DNA of 8,836 nt from Halococcaceae archaeon. Its GTDB lineage: Archaea > Halobacteriota > Halobacteria > Halobacteriales > Halalkalicoccaceae. The stretch covers positions 1 through 8,836 of the forward strand of contig SKXI01000085.1 in NCBI GenBank assembly GCA_007128515.1, written 5' to 3'. A model generated the notes under the pieces. The model ran no database searches, was not told the DNA's origin, and worked only from the letters and a program-made list of their open reading frames with translations. The position numbers and the translations under genes are program-made. Shown here piece after piece: positions 1 to 6,394 of the stretch; position 1 is the stretch's first letter; each line of letters starts with the position of its first letter.

Positions 1-68
1 TAATCGTAATAGCATACTTGAAATGTACGCCCGGAACACTAACGTCCGACCTCATCCCTGGCGGCGTG

Positions 69-276
69 CCGAGTCGGTCGGGAAACCCTCGTGCCGGGCG
101 TGCGCGGTTCGTCAGAACCGCCTGACTGCAACCGCACGCGATGCGGCGGCGCCGCATCGCGTTTCGCGGCCCGAGAGGGCCGCGCATGTCGCACACCTGG
201 GTTCGCCACGCGGTCATCGCTCCCGAAACGGGAAAGCTCCCGGTGGGGACTTGTGGTGCGCAGTTATCCTACTCGG
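69..276 (+). ncRNA. Candidate structured RNA (unidentified), series of hairpins
   Basis: No protein gene is convincing here, but perfect stem-loops follow one another. They are a 7-bp stem at 104-110/115-121, an 11-bp stem at 137-147/151-161 with a 3-base loop, an 8-bp stem at 165-172/177-184 closed by a GAGA (GNRA-type) tetraloop, and a 5-bp stem at 221-225/229-233. Bases 69-74 (ccgagt) can pair with 271-276 (actcgg), enclosing the whole set. AT-rich DNA at 1-25 could hold a plus-strand promoter. I looked for SRP RNA (GGAAG..AGCA helix 8), RNase P RNA (GAGGAAAGUCC and ACAGAA), 5S rRNA and tRNA signatures and found none. Strand and ends are guesses. It could instead be hairpins in a long 3' untranslated region of the minus-strand gene that ends at 311. 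Confidence 0.25.
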
Positions 277-277
277 T

Positions 278-297
278 CGAGCGGTTTCAACCGCTCG
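278..297 (-). terminator. Hairpin after the propeller lipoprotein gene, possible terminator
   Basis: A perfect 9-bp inverted repeat (cgagcggtt / aaccgctcg) with a 2-base spacer lies 13 bases beyond the stop codon of the minus-strand gene ending at 311. There is no T-run after it, and archaeal termination usually relies on T-tracts, so a role in termination or 3'-end stability is only inferred. Confidence 0.35.
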
Positions 298-310
298 GTC
301 GGTTCGGGGC

Positions 311-1639
311 CTACTCCTCGATCACGCGCACGCCGATGCCGTGGAAGTCGCTCTCGTCGTTGCCCTCGTCCGGCTGGACGACCTCGCTGATCTCTCTGGA
401 CTCCACGTCGAGTACGGAGAAGCCGGGCGTCTCGCCGGTCGCGGCGTGCGGGTCGCCCGACACCGGCTCCGGCCCGCGGAGCGTGACGAACTTGTACTGC
501 CCGTCCGGTGACCCCCAGATGATGTCCGGCGCGGGGCCGTAGTCGGGAACATCGTCGACCACCTCGTCCGCCTCCGGATCGATCACGAGGCCGTCGTCGG
601 TCTCCCTGTTCAGGACCCAGAGCTCCTCGGCGTCCGGGGTGAACCAGAAGCCGTGGGCGTCGTACCCCTCGCTGTCGCGGGCGACGTCCTCGAAGGAGAA
701 CTCCTCGCCGACGACCTCGCCGTCGTGATCGATCGGTCGGTGCTCGTCGGTGTCGACGACGTACCACTCGCCGACGCCCCCGGTCGGCTCGTGGTTCGAC
801 GGCGCGCCCGCGGTGAGGTAGAGCTTGTTCTCCTCGGGGTGGGCCAACGTGCCGCAGTTGGCGCGGAGCTGGCTCGGCGCGAACGTCTCGACGACCTCGA
901 AGCTCTCGTAGTCCACGACCACGACGCCGGCGTGGTCGATGCCGGGGCCAAGGGTGTGATAGGAGGTGCCGTTCGAGTAGTCGTGGCAGATCGGTCGGAG
1001 CTCGCCCTCGTCGTCGAGGTCGAACTCGTCGATGCGCTCTGCGACCGGTCCCGCCTCGACGACGTGGATCTCGTCGACGATCGAGAACTCCTCGTTCTCG
1101 AGGTCGGCGTCGATCCGTTTGATCGTCCCCTCGCCGATGACGTCGACCTGGATGTACGCGTCGTCGGGGGTGAAGCCAGCGAAGTGCGTACCCGGCCCGG
1201 TCGGGCAGGCGCCGACGAGTTCGCGGTCCTCGGTTCGGAAGACGAGCGTCCGTGCGCCCGCGGTACAGGCGACGGCAGCGTACTCGTAGTCCGAGGAGAA
1301 GTCGACCATGTGCGGGACGTTCCCCTCGTCCTCGGTCTCCTCGAGTGCCGCGATATCGATCTCGTCGAGCAGTTCGAACGAACCATCGCCGTCGGGGCCG
1401 TAGATGTAGCCGACGTCCGTGCCCTGGTCGAACGCCCAGACCTCGTACTCGGCCTCGCTCCCGTCGTGCTCGCCGTCGCTCTCGTCGTCCGGCTGCTCGT
1501 CGTCCTCGTCGTCGGCCTCCTCGCCACCGCCCGCGACGGTGTCGGGTTCGGGCTCGCCGCCGACACAGCCCGCGAGGGCGATGCCGCCGACAGCTACCCC
1601 ACCGTGCAGGAACCGGCGTCGAGTCGTGTGTCTCGACAT
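311..1639 (-). CDS. Tat-exported lipoprotein with a beta-propeller-like (YncE/cytochrome-d1-like) repeat domain
   Basis: This encodes a 442-aa secreted lipoprotein. The start at 1639 is chosen because it opens directly with a Tat signal (TRRRFL, residues 6-11), a hydrophobic stretch and the lipobox LAGC (Cys25). Upstream in-frame residues would bury the signal, and a TATA box sits 28 bases before this ATG. Residues about 30-60 are a Gly/Asp/Glu linker typical of haloarchaeal surface proteins. Residues about 65-440 show repeated short blades of the type 'H..F..D..Y' followed by hydrophobic strands. Examples are PHMVDFSSDYEY (109-120), GTHFAGFTPDDAY (150-162), LAHPEENKLYL (266-276), DAHGFWFTPDAEELWV (327-342) and FHGIGVR near the end. 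This fits a six- to eight-bladed propeller as in YncE or cytochrome d1/NosZ N-terminal domains. Recurring His (110, 152, 219, 228, 236, 267, 329, 398, 433) suggest metal binding, but ligand assignment is inference. It is transcribed divergently from the DyP-like lipoprotein gene. Confidence 0.85.
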   Translation of the reverse strand: MSRHTTRRRFLHGGVAVGGIALAGCVGGEPEPDTVAGGGEEADDEDDEQPDDESDGEHDGSEAEYEVWAFDQGTDVGYIYGPDGDGSFELLDEIDIAALEETEDEGNVPHMVDFSSDYEYAAVACTAGARTLVFRTEDRELVGACPTGPGTHFAGFTPDDAYIQVDVIGEGTIKRIDADLENEEFSIVDEIHVVEAGPVAERIDEFDLDDEGELRPICHDYSNGTSYHTLGPGIDHAGVVVVDYESFEVVETFAPSQLRANCGTLAHPEENKLYLTAGAPSNHEPTGGVGEWYVVDTDEHRPIDHDGEVVGEEFSFEDVARDSEGYDAHGFWFTPDAEELWVLNRETDDGLVIDPEADEVVDDVPDYGPAPDIIWGSPDGQYKFVTLRGPEPVSGDPHAATGETPGFSVLDVESREISEVVQPDEGNDESDFHGIGVRVIEE

Positions 1640-1661
1640 GTAGTTTCCTCGAATCTTCGAC

Positions 1662-1670
1662 ACGTATAAG
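1662..1670 (-). promoter_or_regulatory. TATA box of the propeller lipoprotein gene (leaderless)
   Basis: On the minus strand the sequence reads cttatacgt, centred about 28 bases before the ATG at 1639. That spacing places the predicted transcription start at or next to the start codon, as in leaderless haloarchaeal mRNAs. The same nine bases occur before the gene at 8595. Confidence 0.6.
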
Positions 1671-1747
1671 AGTGCCGTTCGGAGGCGTCTCGAGCGCCGG
1701 AAGGCCCGGTTTCGCACGAGATAGCGGAAACGACTGTCATATGTCGT

Positions 1748-1792
1748 CGGTAGTTGCCATACTTGCCGCTTCGACTACCGGTCGATACCGGT
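1748..1792. promoter_or_regulatory. Possible operator in the divergent intergenic region
   Basis: Two direct copies of taccggt (1776-1782 and 1786-1792) have a 10-base period, and each contains the palindrome accggt. They sit just upstream of the TATA box at 1800. An inverted pair, cggtagt at 1748-1754 and actaccg at 1774-1780, overlaps them. The placement between two divergent promoters fits a shared regulator site. No regulator can be named from the sequence. Confidence 0.3.
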
Positions 1793-1798
1793 GAACAG

Positions 1799-1806
1799 GT
1801 ATAATT
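1799..1806 (+). promoter_or_regulatory. TATA box of the DyP-like lipoprotein gene
   Basis: The bases gtataatt are centred about 28 bases before the ATG at 1831, predicting a leaderless or nearly leaderless transcript. A Shine-Dalgarno-like ggtga at 1822-1826 is also present, so a leadered transcript starting further upstream cannot be excluded. Confidence 0.5.
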
Positions 1807-1830
1807 CCGTTCGACACGTACGGTGAGACG

Positions 1831-3114
1831 ATGAGAGAGCGGGCGGATCTGACACGACGCGGGTACGCCAGGGCGCTCGTCGCAGCCGGTGGGATCGGCG
1901 CGCTCTCCGCGTGTCTCGACGAGTTCGGCGAGCGCGAGATCCCGGGTGGCGTCGAGGGGCGAGCGGAGCTACCGGAGCGTCAACACGCCTGGAACGCGGT
2001 CTGTGAGACCGACGACGACGGCAACGTCCGTAGCCCGCGTCACCACGTGCTGCTCTCGCTCGTGCTCGACCGCGAGGGCGAGCCGACGGCGGAGGACCGA
2101 AGGCCCCTCGAGGAGGCGCTCGGAACGCTCGAACGCGCCTACGAGTGGAGCACCGAGGGACTGCTGTTCACCGTCGGCTACACGCCCGCGTACTTCGAGC
2201 GCTTCGGCGACGGGCCCTCGGGTGTGGACCTCCCACAGCCCACCGCCCTCACCGACTTCGAGGAGCCCGAGTTCGACGAAGCCGACCTCCTGCTCCACCT
2301 CGCGGGCGACCACGAGCAGGCCGTGCTCGAAGCCGAATCCACGCTGGTCGAGGGCCACGACGAGGCCAACGGCGTCGGTATGGAGGTCGACCTCCGGGAT
2401 GGGTTCACGCTCGAGTCACGTCGATCCGGCTTCGTCGGTGAGGGTCTCCCCGCGAAGAGACAGGACGACGACGACGTACGCGGCATCCCCTCCTCGGAGC
2501 CGATCCCGGAGGAGGCGCCCTTCTTCATGGGCTTTCGTTCCGGGTTCAGCGAGAGTCAGGCGAGCGAGGATCGAGTGACGATCGAGGAAGGGCCGTTCGC
2601 GGGCGGGACGACCGAACACCTCTCGTCGATGACGCTCCAGCTCGACGTCTGGTACGAACAGGACACCCACACCCAGCGGGTCGCGAAGCTGTTCAGCGCC
2701 GAGCACGCCCGCGAGGGCAGCGTCGGCGAGTACGGCGAGTCCCTCGGCGACTCCAGCGGACTCACCGACGAACGGATCGAGTCGACCGCACGGGACGCCC
2801 GCACGGAAGGGATCGTCGGTCACGCACAGAAGGCGGCGCGTGCCCGCGAAGACGGCGAACCGCTCCTCCTCCGCCGGGATTTCAACACGGTCGACGGCGG
2901 GCGGCCGGGGCTTCACTTCCTCTGTCTGCAGCGCGAGGTCGAGGAGTTCGTCCGGGTGAGGGAGGCGATGACGGGGGCCGACCTGGCGGGCAACGGCGTC
3001 GGCCAGACGCTCAACAACGGCATCCTCCAGTACCTGTTCGTCAACCGTCGGGGGAACTTCCTGGTCCCACCCCGATCGCTCCGGGCGCTGCCGACGCCCG
3101 ACGGAGGGTGGTAA
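1831..3114 (+). CDS. Tat-exported DyP-type peroxidase-like lipoprotein
   Basis: This 427-aa protein opens with a Tat motif (TRRGYARAL, residues 8-16) and the lipobox LSAC (Cys28). The fold resembles dye-decolorising peroxidases. Residues 72-120 include a LLSLVL strand and LLFTVGYTPAYFERFG, the usual first DyP subdomain. GFRSG at 234-238 occupies the place of the GxxDG motif. GIVGHAQKA (328-334) carries a candidate proximal haem His331, and LLLRRD (345-350) puts Arg349 18 residues later, the His-to-distal-Arg spacing I recall for DyPB. RPGLHFLCLQREVEEFV (358-374) matches the C-terminal 'GLlF..fq' region. The usual distal Asp is Ser237, so haem binding is plausible but ordinary peroxidase chemistry is uncertain. 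EfeB, the bacterial ferrous-iron/haem protein, is also a Tat-exported DyP, about 420 aa. The neighbouring P19-like lipoprotein gene is 82 bases downstream on the same strand. Confidence 0.82.
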   Translation: MRERADLTRRGYARALVAAGGIGALSACLDEFGEREIPGGVEGRAELPERQHAWNAVCETDDDGNVRSPRHHVLLSLVLDREGEPTAEDRRPLEEALGTLERAYEWSTEGLLFTVGYTPAYFERFGDGPSGVDLPQPTALTDFEEPEFDEADLLLHLAGDHEQAVLEAESTLVEGHDEANGVGMEVDLRDGFTLESRRSGFVGEGLPAKRQDDDDVRGIPSSEPIPEEAPFFMGFRSGFSESQASEDRVTIEEGPFAGGTTEHLSSMTLQLDVWYEQDTHTQRVAKLFSAEHAREGSVGEYGESLGDSSGLTDERIESTARDARTEGIVGHAQKAARAREDGEPLLLRRDFNTVDGGRPGLHFLCLQREVEEFVRVREAMTGADLAGNGVGQTLNNGILQYLFVNRRGNFLVPPRSLRALPTPDGGW

Positions 3115-3196
3115 GTGTTGCCCCTTTCGAGTTCGGAGACAGGACGAGTGGAAAAAGGTGAACGGGGAGCGTGTCCGGAATGAAGGGGGCGGGTCG

Positions 3197-4492
3197 ATGA
3201 ACAGGCGCCGGTTCCTCTCGCGCGCGGTCGTCGTCGGGTCGGTGGCCGTCGCCGGCTGTTCGGATCCCTCGGACGACGACGACGGGACCCCGACGCCCGA
3301 GGAGGTGGTGCCCGAGTTCCCCGAGATCGAGGACCCACCCGACGGGGTCTACCTCCCGACCCACCGGGAGGGGATGGACGTCCACGAGACGCTCGTCGGC
3401 GAGGAGGTGGCGGTCACGCCGATGGTGACGTACCCGCACCCGTTCTGGCTCGTCGAGGGGACGACCGTCGAGCGCGTCGAGCCGAGCGAGGACGACGACG
3501 TCCACCTCATGGTGACGGTCTGGGACCAGGAGTCGGGGATCGTCCTCCCGATGGACGCCGGTCTGCACGTGGAGATCGAGCGGGAGGGCGAACTGATCGA
3601 CGAGCGGGTACCCTGGCCGATGCTGTCCCAGGAGATGGGCTTTCACTTCGGCGACAACGTCACGCTCGACGGCGACGGCACGTACGAGGTGACGGTGACG
3701 ACGAGCCGGATCAACATCGCGAAGACGCGCGGCTTCCAAGAGCGGTTCGAAGACGGCGAGCGCTTTTCCTTCGAGTTCGAGTTCGACGAGGCGTTCAGAC
3801 ACAGAGTGGTCGACCGGATCGAGTGGCTCGACGAAGAACGGTGGGGCGAGGAGGGCGCGCTCTCGCCGATCACCGACCACGAGGGGGAGAGAGAGGGGGC
3901 CGGGGACGTCCCGTACGCGCGGGCGCCGTCGACAGGGGAGGTGCCCGGGATACATCTGCTCGATCCCGAAACCGACGAGCCGGCGACGAGCGGCGACGGA
4001 GTGATCCTCACCTCGCTCGTCGGGAGCCCCGAGGCCGAGGCCTTCTTCGGGACCGACCTCGGTGACGACCTCCCGGGGGAAGAAGAGGAGGAGCCGATCG
4101 GCGAGGTGGCGTACCTGATCGTCTCCCCACGCTCGCCGTACAACGAGGTCCCGCTCACCGAGATGGCGCTCTCGGTGGACCACTCGCGGGAGGGCGAGGA
4201 CCTGGTCGAGGAGGACCTCGCACAGACGATCGACTCGGAGATCGGCTTTCACTACGGCCTCAAGCTCGACGACGTCGCCGTGGGTGACGAACTCTCGATC
4301 GCGGTCGAGACGCCGCCACAGACCGCCCGTCACCAGGGTTACGAGACGGCGTTCGTCGAGATGCCCGACGTCGATCTGGTGGTTCCGGAGGCGTGGACCG
4401 GAGCCGAGCGAGACGACGAGTCGGACGAGACCGAGGGAACGGACGACGGCGTGGACGACACGGGGGACGACGAGGAGGCCGAGGACGCGTGA
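3197..4492 (+). CDS. Tat lipoprotein with tandem P19/Tp34-like metal-binding domains (putative iron transport)
   Basis: This is a 431-aa secreted lipoprotein. The start at 3197 gives an immediate Tat signal (NRRRFL) and the lipobox AVAGC (Cys21); a possible GTG at 3158 would only add an N-terminal extension. The G-rich bases at 3182-3193 may serve as a ribosome site. Domain 1 (about 50-198) is rich in His and Met: PTHREGM, YPHPFW (79-84), HLMV (103-106), VLPMD (116-120) and WPMLSQEMGFHFGDN (140-154). This resembles the P19/Tp34 (iron transporter, Fe2+/Cu-binding) family. Domain 2 (about 250-398) repeats it: residues 102-150 align without gaps to 304-352, ending in GFHFG/GFHYG, but most His/Met ligands are absent. 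The C-terminus is an acidic tail. Bacterial P19-like proteins pass iron to an FTR1-type permease. Here the neighbour is a DyP-like protein, and no permease is in the window. Function is inferred. Confidence 0.78.
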   Translation: MNRRRFLSRAVVVGSVAVAGCSDPSDDDDGTPTPEEVVPEFPEIEDPPDGVYLPTHREGMDVHETLVGEEVAVTPMVTYPHPFWLVEGTTVERVEPSEDDDVHLMVTVWDQESGIVLPMDAGLHVEIEREGELIDERVPWPMLSQEMGFHFGDNVTLDGDGTYEVTVTTSRINIAKTRGFQERFEDGERFSFEFEFDEAFRHRVVDRIEWLDEERWGEEGALSPITDHEGEREGAGDVPYARAPSTGEVPGIHLLDPETDEPATSGDGVILTSLVGSPEAEAFFGTDLGDDLPGEEEEEPIGEVAYLIVSPRSPYNEVPLTEMALSVDHSREGEDLVEEDLAQTIDSEIGFHYGLKLDDVAVGDELSIAVETPPQTARHQGYETAFVEMPDVDLVVPEAWTGAERDDESDETEGTDDGVDDTGDDEEAEDA

Positions 4493-4539
4493 GGCGACGA
4501 GCAGTGACGGCCTGACACCACGCAAGTCGAGACGGGCAG

Positions 4540-4555
4540 ATCCTCGAAAAATCGT
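4540..4555 (-). terminator. T-tract terminator of the flavoprotein gene
   Basis: Just after the minus-strand stop at 4556 the minus strand reads aacgatttttcgagg, with five consecutive T. This is the usual form of an archaeal intrinsic terminator. It lies in the 63-base gap between two convergent genes, so it serves the minus-strand gene; no T-run is seen on the plus strand. Confidence 0.4.
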
Positions 4556-5953
4556 TCAGGAGGGCGAGGGCGTGGCGAGTTCGCGGAGCCGCTCGAGGTT
4601 GGCAATCGCCGGTTCGCGGTGCTCTTCGATCCGTTCGAGCGCGTCCTGCACGCGTGGGTCATCGAGGTGATCGCCGATACCCTGAACGAAGCCGATCCGA
4701 CAGTGTTGGAGACACTCCTCCATGTCGGGTTCCTCCCGCCACGCGGCGCGAGACCGCAGGCTGATGAGGGTATATCGAATGAAGTTCTCCGCGTCGCCGG
4801 TAACGGGATTGGGCGGACACAGCCGGTTTTTCTCCGCGTCGTCGTCGCGGGTCGCCTCGACGTAGGCGGTGATAGCGGCGCTGAACGGAATCGGGAAAAT
4901 GATATACTGCAGGGTGATCCGGTCGGGTCCGAAGACTGGCCGCGCCGGGGGCGTCTTGAGGCCGTGGGCGGTGCAGTCGACGTGCACATGCTGTGGGTCG
5001 GTGGGCACGGTCCCATCGTCGAGCACGATACGGTCGGAAGAAAGACGCTGGACGTGTCCCTTGCGGATGACGTTGCGGATCCGGTGCAGGTCATCGCGTT
5101 CGTCCTTGCTGAGGATCGCCCCGCGCCAGGTTTCGGGTTCGATCTCGGGATCGAGCGGGACGGCCACCCCGCTGGCCTCGAGCCGCCGGAAAAAGTCGGG
5201 GACGTCTTCGGCATTCGCGGCGGCTTCCATCCACAGCGAAATCCACTCCATTAACGACGGCACCAGCTCCAGCGTTTGCATGTGGCGCCGTTGGTGGATC
5301 CATGGGTCGCGTGGTCGAATCCACCGGATCTCCGCCGGTGGAACACCGTGGTCGAGCAGCCATCCGCAGGTGTCCATGGCCGTCTTCCCCGCCCCGATGA
5401 CGGTGAACCCGTCGGCTGGATCGGTGAGGTCGACGAGCTCGTTGGGGGTGACCAGCCGCACGTCGGCGTCGACGTCGAACGGTGGCGTATGAGTCGCGGG
5501 GATGGACGATTCCACGTAGGTGGCGTCGACGACCCGGCGCCGGACCTGCACCTCGGTCGTCTCGCCGGTCAGACGTGACTCGAACCGATGGCGGCCCCCA
5601 TCGGGACCGATGTAGTTGGACATGCCGAAAAAGCGGACCTGTCCCGAGGCGAGCAGCTCCTCGTCGAGCACGCGGCGGTAGTAGCCGCGGATCTCCGCGC
5701 CGGTCGCCCGCTCGTAGAAGCCGGCGTTGGGGCCGACTTCGTCGATCTCGTCGTTGCCGAGCCGTTTCCCGTAGACCGCAGAGGGCTGGTGGAGCCGCAC
5801 GAACGGGTAGGCGTCGTTCCAGTGGCCTCCTGGATTCGTCCGCCGGTCGACCATCACGACATCGGCGTCGGACTCGTCGATCAGCGTGTCCGTAAACGCC
5901 ATCCCCGACGCCCCGGCACCCACCACCAGGTAGTCCGTCTCAAGCGTCCTCAT
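4556..5953 (-). CDS. FAD/NAD(P)-binding oxidoreductase (flavin monooxygenase-like superfamily)
   Basis: This 465-aa cytoplasmic flavoprotein has no signal or membrane segment. An N-terminal dinucleotide fold is evident: DYLVVGAGASGMAF (7-20), then the acidic strand end VVMVDRRTNPGGHW (32-45), typical of FAD binding. A second fold with GAGKTAMDT (187-195) would bind NAD(P)H. DCTAHGL (326-332) sits where flavoproteins of this type usually have the 'ATG' strand. The two-fold layout is that of flavin-containing monooxygenase and pyridine-nucleotide oxidoreductase families. The Baeyer-Villiger fingerprint FxGxxxHxxxW is not visible, so the substrate is unknown. The segment VRLHQPSAVYG, and PNAGFYERATGAEI further on, look like unnamed bacterial homologues I recall from actinobacteria, so transfer is possible. 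The minus strand carries ggtgg six bases before the ATG as a ribosome site; no clear TATA box was found. It is convergent with the P19-like gene. Confidence 0.82.
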   Translation of the reverse strand: MRTLETDYLVVGAGASGMAFTDTLIDESDADVVMVDRRTNPGGHWNDAYPFVRLHQPSAVYGKRLGNDEIDEVGPNAGFYERATGAEIRGYYRRVLDEELLASGQVRFFGMSNYIGPDGGRHRFESRLTGETTEVQVRRRVVDATYVESSIPATHTPPFDVDADVRLVTPNELVDLTDPADGFTVIGAGKTAMDTCGWLLDHGVPPAEIRWIRPRDPWIHQRRHMQTLELVPSLMEWISLWMEAAANAEDVPDFFRRLEASGVAVPLDPEIEPETWRGAILSKDERDDLHRIRNVIRKGHVQRLSSDRIVLDDGTVPTDPQHVHVDCTAHGLKTPPARPVFGPDRITLQYIIFPIPFSAAITAYVEATRDDDAEKNRLCPPNPVTGDAENFIRYTLISLRSRAAWREEPDMEECLQHCRIGFVQGIGDHLDDPRVQDALERIEEHREPAIANLERLRELATPSPS

Positions 5954-6100
5954 GTCGAACCACCGGCGTCGTCAGACGCGCAGCGTGGTCGCTCCCGGAA
6001 GAACGCCTATCGATCCGTCTCTTTTCGGTTTCGAACCGATCACTAGCGTCTGTCATCTGACGGGCTACTCTACATGGATCAGTCACATATACTCACTCGA

Positions 6101-6131
6101 TGACCGATCTGCAAGGACTGACCGATCTGCA
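6101..6131. repeat. 13-bp direct repeat, 18-bp period
   Basis: The bases tgaccgatctgca occur exactly at 6101-6113 and 6119-6131. They lie in the intergenic DNA upstream of the flavoprotein gene, and may be paired binding sites or a small slippage duplication. Confidence 0.6.
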
Positions 6132-6149
6132 GGGGTTGAGCGGGAACTG

Positions 6150-6252
6150 ATAGGGATCATCGTAGCCACCCGGAGATCCCGGTGGCCGATACACCGATCC
6201 CGTCTCTCGGTCCTGGATTTCGAAATCTATGAACTCTCACGATGATCCCTAT
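6150..6252. repeat. 14-bp perfect terminal inverted repeats enclosing 75 bp, MITE-like
   Basis: The bases atagggatcatcgt at 6150-6163 are exactly inverted at 6239-6252. The enclosed DNA holds a perfect 12-bp palindrome gatttcgaaatc (6216-6227) and a 6-bp pair gccacc/ggtggc, but no gene. Its total size of 103 bp and its inverted ends recall a miniature transposable element. A five-base match, tgata, at both outer edges overlaps the repeats unevenly, so a target-site duplication is not convincing. It could equally be a cruciform or a paired regulator site. Confidence 0.4.
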
Positions 6253-6300
6253 GATAGTGCGGGGCGATAGAATCGTGAAGAGTACGGGCCCCCAATCCAG

Positions 6301-6360
6301 GCAGCCGAATATCCCATCAAGCGGCCAAATGCCTTCTCGAGCGGCCAAACACTCCATTGG
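6301..6360. repeat. Three imperfect 20-bp tandem repeats
   Basis: Units start at 6301, 6321 and 6341 with gcagccgaa, gcggccaaa and gcggccaaa; the rest of each unit is less conserved. The exact 20-base spacing suggests iterated protein-binding sites (about two helical turns). No origin or replication gene is nearby, so no function is assigned. Confidence 0.4.
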
Positions 6361-6394
6361 GATCTGCTAGAACACGTGGCGGTAACCACGCAGG

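Noticed and set aside
69..276. SRP RNA, RNase P RNA, 5S rRNA or tRNA
   Set aside because: The size is near that of SRP RNA, but none of the diagnostic conserved sequences of these families could be found on either strand.
23..511. Plus-strand frames of 99-162 codons across 23-542
   Set aside because: Arg-rich, mutually overlapping, cross strong hairpins and run antisense into a confident gene.
653..1669. Long open frame on the plus strand antisense to the propeller lipoprotein gene
   Set aside because: Val/Asp/Arg-biased shadow typical of GC-rich codon structure. The minus-strand gene has a Tat signal, lipobox and promoter.
3041..4525. 494-codon minus-strand frame opposite the P19-like lipoprotein gene
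   Set aside because: Low-complexity Val/Arg/Leu/His composition, no start signals, and the plus strand has a clear signal peptide and domains.
4556..5953. Baeyer-Villiger monooxygenase acting together with the hydrolase
   Set aside because: The FxGxxxHxxxW fingerprint is not visible, and the genes are on opposite strands about 690 bases apart.
6101..6360. CRISPR-like array
   Set aside because: Repeats are too short, of different types, and lack regular spacers or cas genes.
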